DNA of 64,000 bases, taken from contig NZ_CAKZGO010000003.1 in NCBI RefSeq assembly GCF_936916975.1, forward strand, positions 310,001 through 374,000, written 5' to 3'. This DNA comes from an uncultured Dongia sp. Lineage in GTDB: Bacteria > Pseudomonadota > Alphaproteobacteria > Dongiales > Dongiaceae. Both the position numbers and the translations under genes were made by a program. A model generated the notes under the pieces. That model made no database searches and was not told where the DNA came from. It saw nothing but the letters and a program-made list of their open reading frames with translations. Shown in pieces: positions 8,225 through 16,793 of this stretch (positions are counted from its first letter, which is position 1; each line of letters begins with the position of its first letter).

Positions 8225-9211
8225 GTGACCGATATCTCGATCGACGATCAGCTGGGGCGCATCGCCCTGCTGACCCGGCTGTGGCCATGGCTGTTCCTCC
8301 TGACGCTCCTCACCTTCTTCGAGATCTGGGCGCAAATCGAGGTCGGTCGGTCCTTCCTGTTCAATGCCTATAACGCCCAGGCGATCCTGCTCGCCGCCAG
8401 TGCGCCGTTGCTGCTCGCCACCGGCCAGACCTTCGTCATCATCACCAGCGGCATCGATCTCTCGGTAGGCTTTGTTATGGGCCTGGCGGCGGTCGTCGTG
8501 GCGCAGGTGACGCTCCTCACCGGCAACACAGAAATTGCACTGCTTGTCGGCATCGCAGCCACACTCCTGGTCTGCGCCATCTCCGGCTGGATCAGCGGCA
8601 CGCTCGTAGCGCGCCTAGGCGTCCCCGCTTTCATCGGCACACTCGGCATGTATGGTGTGGCGCGCGGTGCCGGTTTCTTGAGTGCCGGCAGCGGCATGAC
8701 GGTTTCGATCGACAATCCGGGCCTGGTGTGGCTCGGCACCGGCTGGGTACCGGTCATCGTCACCGGCCTGCTGCTCCTCATCATGCATTTCGTGCTCTCG
8801 CAGACCAGGTTCGGGCAGTACACCTATGCCATCGGCGGCAATCTGCAATCGGCCGCCCGCGCTGGCATCGATGTGAAACGCCACCTCATCAAGATATATA
8901 TCCTCTCCGCCTGCTTCGCCGGCATCGGCGGCATCGTCTACACCGCGCGCTATGCAGCGGGTGCAGCCAATGCCGGTGAATCGATGCTCCTCGATTCCAT
9001 CGCCGCTGTCGTCATCGGTGGTGCGAGCCTCTTCGGCGGCACCGGCAATGTCATCGGCACCCTGATCGGCGCGCTGATCATCGCCGTCATCCAGTTCGGC
9101 CTCATCTTCATCGATGTCGATGCCTTCTGGCAGTTCATCGCGGTGGGCGTCGTCATCATCCTCTCCGTGCTCATCGACCAGTACAAAGACAAGCTGGTGA
9201 GGGCGGCATGA
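8225..9211 (+). CDS. Sugar ABC transporter permease (RbsC/FrcC-like)
   Basis: Inner-membrane permease of 328 aa in the BPD_transp_2 family. It has about nine hydrophobic segments and the hallmark 'ITSGIDLSVGFVMGLAAV' region near residues 76-93. The conserved 'GASLFGGTGNVIGTLIGALII' stretch near the end is typical of RbsC-like proteins. Translation appears to start at GTG, with AAAGGA upstream. The 3' end overlaps the ATPase gene by four bases (ATGA), so the two are translationally coupled. Imports the sugar captured by the product of the upstream gene. Confidence 0.9.
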   Translation: MTDISIDDQLGRIALLTRLWPWLFLLTLLTFFEIWAQIEVGRSFLFNAYNAQAILLAASAPLLLATGQTFVIITSGIDLSVGFVMGLAAVVVAQVTLLTGNTEIALLVGIAATLLVCAISGWISGTLVARLGVPAFIGTLGMYGVARGAGFLSAGSGMTVSIDNPGLVWLGTGWVPVIVTGLLLLIMHFVLSQTRFGQYTYAIGGNLQSAARAGIDVKRHLIKIYILSACFAGIGGIVYTARYAAGAANAGESMLLDSIAAVVIGGASLFGGTGNVIGTLIGALIIAVIQFGLIFIDVDAFWQFIAVGVVIILSVLIDQYKDKLVRAA

Positions 9212-9981
9212 AACCCATCCTGGAAGCCCGGAACATCTCGATCCGCTTCGGTGGTGTCGAGGCTCTCAAAAACGTCTCGCTCGGCGTTTCGCCGGGCGAG
9301 GTGCTGGCGTTGGCCGGCGACAATGGTGCGGGCAAGTCGACGCTCATCAAGGTCATCTCCGGCGTCTATCACCCCCATGCTGGCGAATTGTTCTTCGACG
9401 GCGCGCCGCTCCACCTCCGTGATCCGCAGGATGCCCGCGCCAAGGGAATCGAGACGATCTATCAGGACCTGGCTTTGGCCGACAATCTCGATGTCGGCAG
9501 CAACATCTTCCTCGGCCGTGAGCCGATGCATCGCCGCTTCGGTGTCAACGTCATCAATCGCCCACAGATGCGCAAGGTCGCGCGCGAGGTGCTGGACCGG
9601 CTCGACATCGTCGTCCCCGAAAAGAAACTCGCCGGCCCCGTGCGCACGCTCTCCGGTGGGCAGCGCCAAGCCATCGCCATCGGCCGCGCCATCTATTGGG
9701 ACGCCCGCGTGCTCATCATGGACGAACCGACCGCGGCCCTCGGTGTCCCCGAACAGCGCAAAGTGATGGAACTCATCCACGGCCTGAAGGCGCAAGGTGT
9801 CGCCGTCATCCTCATCTCGCATAATCTCCACGACATCTTCGGTGTTGCCGACCGCATCCTGGTCCTGCGCCGCGGCGAGCTTGCCGGCGAACGCCTGGTC
9901 AAGGAAACCGACGGCGACGAGATCGTGCGCCTCATGGTGGGCGATACCTATGCCGCCACCAAGACGGCCACGGCCACATGA
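9208..9981 (+). CDS. Sugar ABC transporter ATP-binding protein (FrcA-like, single domain)
   Basis: Cytoplasmic ATPase of 257 aa that powers the sugar importer. Walker A is GDNGAGKST near residues 37-45, the signature is LSGGQRQ near 148-154, and Walker B is VLIMDEP soon after. It has only one nucleotide-binding domain, unlike the fused double-domain RbsA/XylG proteins of about 500 aa, and so resembles FrcA, which presumably acts as a homodimer. It starts in a 4-nt overlap with the permease and its stop overlaps the next gene, so it is fully embedded in the operon. Confidence 0.9.
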   Translation: MKPILEARNISIRFGGVEALKNVSLGVSPGEVLALAGDNGAGKSTLIKVISGVYHPHAGELFFDGAPLHLRDPQDARAKGIETIYQDLALADNLDVGSNIFLGREPMHRRFGVNVINRPQMRKVAREVLDRLDIVVPEKKLAGPVRTLSGGQRQAIAIGRAIYWDARVLIMDEPTAALGVPEQRKVMELIHGLKAQGVAVILISHNLHDIFGVADRILVLRRGELAGERLVKETDGDEIVRLMVGDTYAATKTATAT

Positions 9982-10949
9982 CCACGTGGCAGCTTCAATG
10001 GCGTCACGGCCAGGCGGAGCTGCGTGCGCTGGGCGGCCTGTTAGGCCCGGTCACCTTCAATCTTGCCGATGGCCGCACATTGCAGCCGATGTATATCGCC
10101 CCCTGGGCCGATGAACCCGGCACAGATGATCTGCCGCCTTTGCTGCGCGAATTGCGCGGCGAACTGCCCTGTGTTCCGTTCGGGCGCACGGATTTTCCAG
10201 AGGGCTTGAAGGATTGGTCGCCGCGCGATCCCGGCGATGCGTGGGAACATGGCTACAGCGCCAATCAACCCTGGTCGCTGATCTCATCCGACGCGCAGCA
10301 TCTGCGCATCGGCATCGACTATCCGGTGGACTCGGACATCCGGCGCCTGGAGCGGCAGATCAGCGCCGATCCGGACCATCCGGCGCTCGATATCTCGCTC
10401 ACCATCTGGGTGCGGCGCGATGTAACCCTGCCGGTGGCATTGCATCCGACCTTTCGCGTGAGCCCACAGGGTGTCACGGTGAACCCCGGCCGCTTTAAAT
10501 CCGCCATCGCCTATCCGATACCGGCGGAACCCGGCATTTCGCACCTGCAACCAAACGGAAGCAGCGCTGATCTTGCCGCCATGCCGGCCATTTCTGGCAC
10601 CATCGATCTCACCCATCTGCCGATTCCGCCAAAGACCGAGGAGCTATTGCAACTCATCGATTGCACACCGCCCTTTTCGCTGTATTACGATAGCGAGGGG
10701 GTAGAAATGTCTTTGTGGTGGGATCCGAGTCAGTTGCCCGATGTGATGCTGTGGGTCAGCAATGGCGGCCGCGCGGCATTCCCGTGGAACGGCCGCAACT
10801 ATGCACTGGGCGTCGAGCCGGTGAATGGTGTGTTCGATCTTGGCCGCGTGGCAGCGCCGCCGGCGGATCATCCACTGGCTGCACGGCGTGGTCTCGCCTT
10901 GAAAAAAGACCAGCCGACACGCCTCGACTACCGCATGGCCGCCAGATGA
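9978..10949 (+). CDS. Aldose 1-epimerase-like (galactose-mutarotase fold) protein
   Basis: Cytoplasmic protein of 323 aa that reads as a galactose-mutarotase-like beta-sandwich, related to aldose 1-epimerases. The family interconverts alpha and beta anomers of sugars; here that would serve the imported sugar. Supporting blocks are the central 'HPTFRVSPQGVTVNPGRF' and the C-terminal 'WVSNGGRAAFPWNGRNYALGVEP' (given in part). There is no signal peptide. It overlaps the ATPase gene by four bases and the LacI regulator by four bases, so it is co-translated. Assignment to the fold is fairly secure; the substrate is not. Confidence 0.72.
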   Translation: MTTWQLQWRHGQAELRALGGLLGPVTFNLADGRTLQPMYIAPWADEPGTDDLPPLLRELRGELPCVPFGRTDFPEGLKDWSPRDPGDAWEHGYSANQPWSLISSDAQHLRIGIDYPVDSDIRRLERQISADPDHPALDISLTIWVRRDVTLPVALHPTFRVSPQGVTVNPGRFKSAIAYPIPAEPGISHLQPNGSSADLAAMPAISGTIDLTHLPIPPKTEELLQLIDCTPPFSLYYDSEGVEMSLWWDPSQLPDVMLWVSNGGRAAFPWNGRNYALGVEPVNGVFDLGRVAAPPADHPLAARRGLALKKDQPTRLDYRMAAR

Positions 10950-11965
10950 GCGTCACTGTCCGCGATATCGCCCGCGAGGCCGGTGTCTCGATCGGCACGG
11001 TCTCGCGCGCCCTGAAGAACCAGCCGGGCTTGGCCGAGGATACAAGGCGCCAGATCCGCGCCATCGCCAGCAAGCTCGGCTATGATTCAGGTAAGCTGCA
11101 GCCGCGCAAGGTGAAGAAGCTCGCCTTCCTGCTGCATCGCCAACACAACACGCTGGCCAATACGCCATTCTTCTCCGCCGTCCTCCACGGTGTCGAGGAA
11201 GCCTGCCGTGCCGAGGGCATCGTGCCCTCCTTCCTCTCGGTGGGGCCGATGGATCCCATCGCCGACCAGCTGCGCCTCCATGACCCCGATGCCTTGCTGT
11301 GCGCCGGCTTCTTCGAACCGGAACTGCTCCAGGTGTTCCGTGCCACGGGCAAGCCGATTGCGCTCATCGATCTCCTCGCCGACGGCTTCTTGTCGGTCAA
11401 TCCGGACAACCAGCAGGGCGGCTATCTCGCGACCCAGCATCTGCTGCTACAGGGCCGCAAGCGCATTGCCTTCCTCTCCGGTCCGCTCGCCCATTACAGC
11501 ATCCGCGAACGCTTCCGCGGCCACCGCCAGGCCCTGTTCGATGCCGGCATCCTTGCCGACCCGGCGCTGGAAGCGATGACCCCGCCCGGCATGGATGTCG
11601 AACCCGGTGCCTATCTCGCCATGCAACAACTGCTCGCCCTGAAGCAGCGGCCCGATGCAGTCTTCGCCTTCAACGACAGTGCCGCGTTGAGTGCCATGCG
11701 CGCCGTGCAGGAAGCCGGCATCCGGGTGCCGCGCGATATCGCCATTGTCGGCTTCGACGATATCGCACAGACATCACTGTCGCACCCACCGCTCACCACG
11801 CTGCGCATCGACAAGGAAGAGCTGGGGCGCATCGGCGTCGATCTGCTGCTGCATGGGCCCGGCGATCAGGGTGAGAGCCGCATCCTGCCCGTCGAGCTTG
11901 TCGTGCGCGAAAGCACCGTTCCCGCCAAACACCCGGCCAAGACCCCGGCCAAAGTTCCAGCCTGA
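10946..11965 (+). CDS. LacI-family transcriptional regulator
   Basis: DNA-binding repressor of 339 aa. Residues about 3-50 form the LacI helix-turn-helix (VTVRDIAREAGVSIGTVSRA) followed by a hinge helix; residues about 60-325 are a periplasmic-binding-protein-like effector domain (FAFNDSAALSAMRAV, IAIVGFDDIAQ). A longer open frame extends upstream to 10715, but the ATG at 10946 overlaps the stop of the mutarotase-like gene (ATGA) and gives the standard LacI N-terminus. The C-terminus ends in a Lys/Ala/Pro repeat tail (KHPAKTPAKVPA). It very likely controls this sugar operon; the inverted repeat at 7025-7045 is a candidate site. Confidence 0.92.
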   Translation: MSVTVRDIAREAGVSIGTVSRALKNQPGLAEDTRRQIRAIASKLGYDSGKLQPRKVKKLAFLLHRQHNTLANTPFFSAVLHGVEEACRAEGIVPSFLSVGPMDPIADQLRLHDPDALLCAGFFEPELLQVFRATGKPIALIDLLADGFLSVNPDNQQGGYLATQHLLLQGRKRIAFLSGPLAHYSIRERFRGHRQALFDAGILADPALEAMTPPGMDVEPGAYLAMQQLLALKQRPDAVFAFNDSAALSAMRAVQEAGIRVPRDIAIVGFDDIAQTSLSHPPLTTLRIDKEELGRIGVDLLLHGPGDQGESRILPVELVVRESTVPAKHPAKTPAKVPA

Positions 11966-11998
11966 AGCCCACCCGCCAAAAGACCTGAGGATTCCGTT

Positions 11999-13219
11999 TT
12001 GACCGCATCTGCGCCAGCCGTGAGCAATTTCCGCGACCGCGATTTCCTGATGGGCCATATCGCCAAGACCATGGCGTTCTATCACCCCCGCGCGATCGAC
12101 AAGACGGGTGGCTTCTTCCACTTCCTGCGTGACGATGGCAGCATCTATGACGCGACGACCCGGCATCTGGTGAGCAGCACACGCCTGGTCTTCAACTACG
12201 CGATGGCCTATCGGCAGTTCGGCGACAGCGAATACCAGGACGGGCTGCGCCATGCCCTTGCCTTCCTGCGCGACGCCCATCGCGACACCAAGACAGGCGG
12301 CTATGCCTGGACGCTCAAATGGGAAGATGGCCGCAAGACACTGCTAGACGGTACCAATCATTGCTACGGCCTCGCCTTCGTCGTGCTGGCCTATGCCCAT
12401 GCCATCATGGCCGGCGAGGATTCCGCAAGGCCGCATCTCGCTGAGACCTTCGAGCTGCTGGAGCAGCGTTTCTGGGAACCCCAGCACGGCCTCTATGCCG
12501 ATGAGACCAGCGCCGATTGGTCGGTCACCTATCCTTATCGCGGGCAGAACGCCAACATGCATGCCTGCGAAGCGATGCTGGCGGCCTTCGAAGCCACGCA
12601 GGACAAGCGCTATCTGCACCGCGCCGAAACCCTTGCCCACAACATTACCCAGCGCCAGGCCGCCTTGGCGGGTGGCATGATGTGGGAGCATTATCACGCC
12701 GATTGGTCGGTCGATTGGGATTACAACAGGCAAGACAAGAGCAACATCTTCCGCCCCTGGGGCTATCAGCCCGGCCATCTCACCGAATGGGCCAAGCTGC
12801 TGCTGATCATGGAACGGCACAAGGCGCATCTCGCCGGCTCGGCCGATTGGTTGGCGCCGCGCGCGAAACAGCTCTTCGACACAGCACTTGCCAAGGCCTG
12901 GGACAGCCAGAACGGCGGCATCTTCTACGGCTTCGGCCCTGAAGACGAAATCTGCGACAGCGACAAATATTTCTGGGTCCAGGCAGAGACGCTGGCCACC
13001 GCCGCCCTCCTCGCAGAGCGCACCGGCGACGACATGTACTGGCGCTGGTATGACCGGATCTGGGATTACAGCTGGCGCCATCTCGTCGATCACGAACACG
13101 GCGCCTGGTATCGCATCCTCACAAGCGACAACCGCAAGTACTCTGATGAGAAGAGCCCGGCCGGCAAAGTCGACTACCACACCATGGGCGCCTGCTATGA
13201 GATCCTGAACGTGGTTTGA
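11999..13219 (+). CDS. AGE-family sugar epimerase/isomerase
   Basis: Cytoplasmic (alpha/alpha)6-barrel enzyme of 406 aa in the N-acylglucosamine 2-epimerase family, which includes mannose isomerase, sulfoquinovose isomerase and cellobiose epimerase. Family features are NANMHACEAMLAA, NIFRPWGYQPGH and KYFWVQAETL, which carry the conserved catalytic histidines and aromatic residues. The start is probably TTG at 11999, preceded by GAGGA seven bases upstream; no ATG is suitably placed. Last gene of the sugar operon, 33 nt after the LacI gene. It probably isomerises the imported sugar before phosphorylation. No kinase is in the operon. Confidence 0.86.
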   Translation: MTASAPAVSNFRDRDFLMGHIAKTMAFYHPRAIDKTGGFFHFLRDDGSIYDATTRHLVSSTRLVFNYAMAYRQFGDSEYQDGLRHALAFLRDAHRDTKTGGYAWTLKWEDGRKTLLDGTNHCYGLAFVVLAYAHAIMAGEDSARPHLAETFELLEQRFWEPQHGLYADETSADWSVTYPYRGQNANMHACEAMLAAFEATQDKRYLHRAETLAHNITQRQAALAGGMMWEHYHADWSVDWDYNRQDKSNIFRPWGYQPGHLTEWAKLLLIMERHKAHLAGSADWLAPRAKQLFDTALAKAWDSQNGGIFYGFGPEDEICDSDKYFWVQAETLATAALLAERTGDDMYWRWYDRIWDYSWRHLVDHEHGAWYRILTSDNRKYSDEKSPAGKVDYHTMGACYEILNVV

Positions 13220-13244
13220 AGCGTCTCGGCCAGAATCATCACTT

Positions 13245-13357
13245 GCGCCCCCGCCCCTGCCCTCCCCCTGAAGGGGGAGGGCAGCTTAAAAGCGCGGTAA
13301 TCGGCGAGGCTTCGGTGGGAAAGCCCTCCCCCTTTAGGGGGAGGGTTGGGTGGGGGC
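13245..13357. repeat. Paired C/G-rich hairpins in the 330-nt gap before the TetR gene
   Basis: Two near-identical palindromes lie 55 nt apart: GCCCTCCCCC-TGAA-GGGGGAGGGC at 13259-13282 and CCCTCCCCC-TTTA-GGGGGAGGG at 13324-13345, the second followed by TTGGGTGGGGG. The outer arms can also pair with each other. The same motif family is seen at 3821 and 34743. The rest of the gap (13220-13549) shows no gene; a GCCGG-rich stretch at 13410-13500 may hold the regulator's promoter. Confidence 0.7.
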
Positions 13358-13549
13358 AACGCCCTCGATGTGGGCTAACCCGCTCCACTAACACCACTTT
13401 CAAAAATCTGACCGGCGAATTGTCCGGCCGGTTAAACAATCCGGTTGAGACATCGCGCCGATCCGGTTTTACTGGCGCCAAGCCCGGGCTGGGGAAGACA
13501 CCGGGCACCAGGGGACGAGAGTCTATGAAATTGGGTGGGGGATTGTGCG

Positions 13550-14230
13550 ATGACCGGGTCACCGGGCGACGAGTCAAATCCGGACAGCGATGACGGCAAT
13601 CTGGGTATCCGCGCCAAGTCGCGTGCCCGCATCGAAGCCAGCATCCGCAAGGCCGCCGAGGAAGTCTTCGCCGAGATGGGCTTCGAAGGCGCCTCGACCA
13701 GCCTCATCGCCAAGCGGGCCGGGCTGCCCAAGGCCAATCTGCATTACTATTTCAAGACCAAGAACGACCTTTATCAATTCGTACTGCGCGACATCATCGA
13801 GCTGTGGCTGAACACCGCGCAGGAGATCCAGCCGGACGGCGATCCCGCAACGGCCCTCGCCCATTATATCGGCCAGAAGATTGACCTCGCCCGCGACCGG
13901 CCGATCGCCTCGCGCGTCTTTGCCAATGAAGTCCTGCACGGTGCGCCGCGCTTCGATCGCTTCATGCGCCAGGACCTCAAGGATTGGGTTGAGCGCAAAT
14001 CCGCGATCATCGAGGAATGGATTGGCGCCGGCCGCATCGACAAGATCGACCCCAAGCATCTCTTCTTCATGATCTGGTCGACCACCCAGACCTATGCCGA
14101 TTTTGCGACCCAGATCGCCGCCGTCCTCGGCCGCCGCGAATTGATCGATTCCGACTATCGCCTCGCGGCCCAGCAGATCACCACCATCATCCTCAAAGGC
14201 TGCGGGCTCACCGAACCGCAGAATATCTGA
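13550..14230 (+). CDS. TetR-family regulator, RutR-like
   Basis: DNA-binding regulator of 226 aa. The N-terminal TetR helix-turn-helix spans about residues 20-70 (FEGASTSLIAKRAGLPKANL then HYYFKTK). The C-terminal region strongly resembles E. coli RutR/YcdC: 'SRVFANEVLHGAPRF', 'KSAIIEEWI' and 'DPKHLFFMIWSTTQTYADFA' match the RutR layout, including the IWxxTQxYADF block. RutR senses uracil and represses pyrimidine degradation. The ATG at 13550 has GGGGGA at good spacing. It lies 4 nt before a flavodoxin-like gene and is probably co-transcribed with it. Operator-like sites upstream of hydA and preT make it the likely regulator of those genes (inference). Confidence 0.85.
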   Translation: MTGSPGDESNPDSDDGNLGIRAKSRARIEASIRKAAEEVFAEMGFEGASTSLIAKRAGLPKANLHYYFKTKNDLYQFVLRDIIELWLNTAQEIQPDGDPATALAHYIGQKIDLARDRPIASRVFANEVLHGAPRFDRFMRQDLKDWVERKSAIIEEWIGAGRIDKIDPKHLFFMIWSTTQTYADFATQIAAVLGRRELIDSDYRLAAQQITTIILKGCGLTEPQNI

Positions 14231-14234
14231 ACGA

Positions 14235-14798
14235 ATGAAGGTCCTGGTCGTCTTCGATCATCCCAGGCGCGATTCCTTCGCCGGCGCCATCCTCGATCGT
14301 TTCGTGGGCGGCCTCACCGCCGCCGGCCATGCGGCCGAGATCGCGGATCTGCACCGCGAAGGCTTCGACCCGGTTCTCCCCGTGGCGGATGAGCCCGATT
14401 GGGACGACAGCCGCAAGGTCTACAGCGCTGCCGTCCTCCAGGAACAGGCGCGGATCAGCCGCAACGAGGCGCTGGCTTTCGTCTTTCCGGTCTGGTGGTG
14501 GTCCTTCCCCGCCATGACCAAGGGCTGGATCGACCGCGTCTGGAACAATGGCTGGGCCTATGGCGACCGCAAGCTGCCACACAGCAAGGCGCTCCTCATC
14601 GGCACCGCATCCGGCGATGAAGCCGGCTACAAGAAGCGCGACTACGACAGCGCCATGCGCACGCAGCTCATCACCGGCATCATGCATTACTGCGGCATCC
14701 CAGAGGCCGAGCTGCATCTCCTCTATGACGTGATGGCCAGTGCGGAAGTGCGCGAAAGATTTCTGGCCGAAGCGGAGAGACTGGGGCGGAGTTTCTGA
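14235..14798 (+). CDS. Flavodoxin-fold NAD(P)H oxidoreductase
   Basis: Cytoplasmic flavoprotein of 187 aa in the Flavodoxin_2 (NAD(P)H:quinone oxidoreductase) family. It starts with the beta-strand MKVLVVFDHPRRDSFAGAI typical of MdaB/KefF-like proteins. It also has the 'FVFPVWWWSFPAMTKGWIDRV' flavin-site block (cited in part), near residues 80-100. These enzymes transfer electrons from NAD(P)H to quinones or other acceptors through FMN/FAD. The gene begins 4 nt after the RutR-like regulator and is likely under its control. The natural substrate is unknown. Confidence 0.85.
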   Translation: MKVLVVFDHPRRDSFAGAILDRFVGGLTAAGHAAEIADLHREGFDPVLPVADEPDWDDSRKVYSAAVLQEQARISRNEALAFVFPVWWWSFPAMTKGWIDRVWNNGWAYGDRKLPHSKALLIGTASGDEAGYKKRDYDSAMRTQLITGIMHYCGIPEAELHLLYDVMASAEVRERFLAEAERLGRSF

Positions 14799-14822
14799 AC
14801 CAGCCAAATCGTCCCAACACCG

Positions 14823-14923
14823 TCGTCATGGTCGGCGAAGGCCGACCACCCACGAGTTTGCTTGCAACTGACGACACTACGGCTCAAAACTCGTGGGTCC
14901 TCCGCCTTCGCGGAGGATGACGA
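14823..14923. repeat. Nested inverted-repeat element (cccacgag family), copy 1
   Basis: Three hairpins in one element: GGTCGGC-gaag-GCCGACC, then a long stem CCCACGAGTTT (14849-14859) with AAACTCGTGGG (14887-14897), then TCCTCCGC-cttc-GCGGAGGA. It is bounded by GTCATG and GATGACG. Related copies are at 26069, 34021 and 43246. It resembles a REP/BIME-like palindromic family. Confidence 0.75.
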
Positions 14924-14945
14924 GTTATAGGATCCGGAGCCCGTT

Positions 14946-15317
14946 TTGCCCCTCCCCCTCCACCGCACCCTCCTCGCCACCTACATCGCTATGGCCATCA
15001 CCCCAGCGACGGCCATGGCCGAGACCGGCCAGACCTGCATCGTGACCGACGCGGAGAGTCATGCGAATTGCCTCTCCATGATCGGCGCGGTGCGCGAACT
15101 CACGCAAGGCAGCAGCACCGATCCGGCCTGTGTCGCCTCCAGCGGCGATGATCTTGCCACCACCGAAGCCGTTATCGACTGGATCAAGACCCATCCCGAG
15201 CGTACCGACAGCGACCTCGCCGTCCTGATCCGCGAGGCGCTCATCGCGATCGACCCCTGCGCGCAAGGTGCACTTATTCCAACCCTGCCCACACCAGATC
15301 CGCTCGACGTCGAGTGA
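14946..15317 (+). CDS. Small secreted protein, Rap1a/Tai-like
   Basis: Predicted periplasmic protein of 123 aa with an N-terminal signal (hydrophobic residues about 8-24, cleavage near TAMA-ET). The mature part has four cysteines and ends in 'VIDWIKTHPERTDSDLAVLI' then EALIAIDPC. That matches the Rap1a/Tai pattern (helical, Cys-containing, hPE then AL..PC), a family that includes type VI effector immunity proteins but also many housekeeping periplasmic proteins. No cognate effector lies nearby, so an immunity role is not claimed. The start is probably TTG at 14946 with GGAG upstream; an internal ATG at residue 16 is a less likely start because it would shorten the signal. Confidence 0.65.
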   Translation: MPLPLHRTLLATYIAMAITPATAMAETGQTCIVTDAESHANCLSMIGAVRELTQGSSTDPACVASSGDDLATTEAVIDWIKTHPERTDSDLAVLIREALIAIDPCAQGALIPTLPTPDPLDVE

Positions 15318-15321
15318 CGGT

Positions 15322-16260
15322 ATGACAGAGCGTCTCGCTTTTTATCAGGCGCTCCTCGCCATGATCGTCACCACGGCGTTGTGGGCGCTGGCCTTCATCG
15401 TGCCGTTGATGGTGCCGGCGGCCTCCGCCCTCGACATCACTTTCGGGCGCTATTTCGCCTATGGCATCTGTTCGCTGTTCCTGTTGTGGCGCTTCGGCGG
15501 CGTGAGGTTCTCCCGCGCCGACTGGCTGCTCGCCGCCGGCTTCGCCATCTTCGGCAACCTGCTTTACTACGCGCTGCTGGTAGCCGGTATCCGCCTGTCA
15601 GGTGCCGGCCTTGCCGTGCCCATCATCGGCCTGCTGCCGGTGACGGTAGCACTCGCCGGCAATTGGCGTGAGCGCGCGATCCCCTGGCGGCAGCTCGGCC
15701 TGCCGCTGCTCGCTGTCTTCATTGGATTGATGCTGGTCAACCTCTCGCGCGGCGGCTCGTTCGGTGGCGAGAGCAAAACCTCGCTCCTCGGCCTCCTCTG
15801 CCTCATCGCACCTGTCGTGATGTGGACGTGGTACGCCGTCGCCAATGCTGCCTTCCTCAAGCGCCGCCGCGATATCAGCGCCAGCGCCTGGGCGAGTGCC
15901 ATCGGTGTCGCCACGTTGGCGCTCACCTTGGCGCTCTTTCCGCTGCACCTCATCTTCGGCGAGGGCGCCACATCGATCCCGCATCTCTTTGCGACCGGCG
16001 ATGTGTTCCTGGTGGCGTTCTGGAGTACGGTCCTAGGGCTCGGTGCCTCGTGGGGGGCGGCTGTGCTCTTCAACGCGGCCTCGACGCGGCTGCCGGTGGC
16101 GCTCACCGGGCAGTTGATCGTGTTCGAAACCATCTTTGGCGTGGCCTATGTCTTCCTGGCGGAGGGCCGGCCGCCAGCGCCGGTCGAGCTTGTCGGATTT
16201 GCGCTATCTATCCTCGGAATCTGGCTATCGATCCGCATCCTGCAGGGCCGACAAAAGTAA
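15322..16260 (+). CDS. DMT-superfamily (EamA) transporter
   Basis: Inner-membrane protein of 312 aa with ten predicted hydrophobic segments in two EamA repeats, the usual size for drug/metabolite exporters of the RhaT/YdcZ-like type. Supporting features are 'ALWALAFIVPLMV' in the first helix and the duplicated pattern ending in 'PAPVELVGFALSILGIWLSI'. Transport direction and substrate cannot be read from the sequence. The ATG at 15322 gives a normal DMT N-terminus; the frame is open further upstream but overlaps the secreted-protein gene. It starts 4 nt after that gene. Confidence 0.85.
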   Translation: MTERLAFYQALLAMIVTTALWALAFIVPLMVPAASALDITFGRYFAYGICSLFLLWRFGGVRFSRADWLLAAGFAIFGNLLYYALLVAGIRLSGAGLAVPIIGLLPVTVALAGNWRERAIPWRQLGLPLLAVFIGLMLVNLSRGGSFGGESKTSLLGLLCLIAPVVMWTWYAVANAAFLKRRRDISASAWASAIGVATLALTLALFPLHLIFGEGATSIPHLFATGDVFLVAFWSTVLGLGASWGAAVLFNAASTRLPVALTGQLIVFETIFGVAYVFLAEGRPPAPVELVGFALSILGIWLSIRILQGRQK

Positions 16261-16324
16261 CGCTTTCTTGGTGATGGCTTGGTAAGCTCCGGCGACCACC
16301 ACCAGATCCTGAGCATTCCCAAGC

Positions 16325-16756
16325 ATGACCCCGGACCACATCCGTGCCTTCTTCGACGGCTATGCCCGCGCCTTCACCGCGCAGGATGCCGTCGCCATCT
16401 GTGATCACTATGCTTTCCCGGTGCAGATCCTGTCCGAGGACACCGGCTATGTCTTTCGCGACAAGGCGGAGATGATGGCCGACATGAAAGGCTTCGTCGC
16501 CTTCTACGACAAGGTCGATTTCGCCGAGGCGCGCATCGCCCGGTTCGAGTTCCAGCCCTTGTCGCCGACCTTCGGTCAGGCACATCTCGATTGGGCGCTG
16601 ATCGACAAGGCCGGCGGCCACATCATCGACTTCCACACCACCTACACCTTGCGCCTCGACGGCAAGGGCAGCCAGACGGCGCCCGCCATCATCGGCATCC
16701 TCGCCCATTCCGAGGACAGCGCCTGGAAACAGCGCGGCGTGCCGATCGATTGGTGA
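16325..16756 (+). CDS. SnoaL/NTF2-like domain protein
   Basis: Small cytoplasmic protein of 143 aa that looks like a single NTF2-like (SnoaL) cone fold. It begins with a helix (HIRAFFDGYARAFTAQD) followed by the 'AICDHYAFPVQILSED' segment. The fold is used by small isomerases, cyclases and ligand-binding proteins, so no reaction can be assigned. Only a weak ribosome site precedes the ATG. It follows the DMT transporter by 64 nt on the same strand. Confidence 0.7.
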   Translation: MTPDHIRAFFDGYARAFTAQDAVAICDHYAFPVQILSEDTGYVFRDKAEMMADMKGFVAFYDKVDFAEARIARFEFQPLSPTFGQAHLDWALIDKAGGHIIDFHTTYTLRLDGKGSQTAPAIIGILAHSEDSAWKQRGVPIDW

Positions 16757-16793
16757 AACGAGGAAGGCCCAGTCAGCCGCGGTACCAAAAATT

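Noticed and set aside
13245-13357. CRISPR array from the repeated C/G-rich palindromes
   Set aside because: Only two units, no regular spacers of constant length and no cas genes.
14946-15317. Type VI immunity protein (Rap1a/Tai)
   Set aside because: The fold pattern fits, but no effector or secretion gene lies nearby, so I only note the resemblance.
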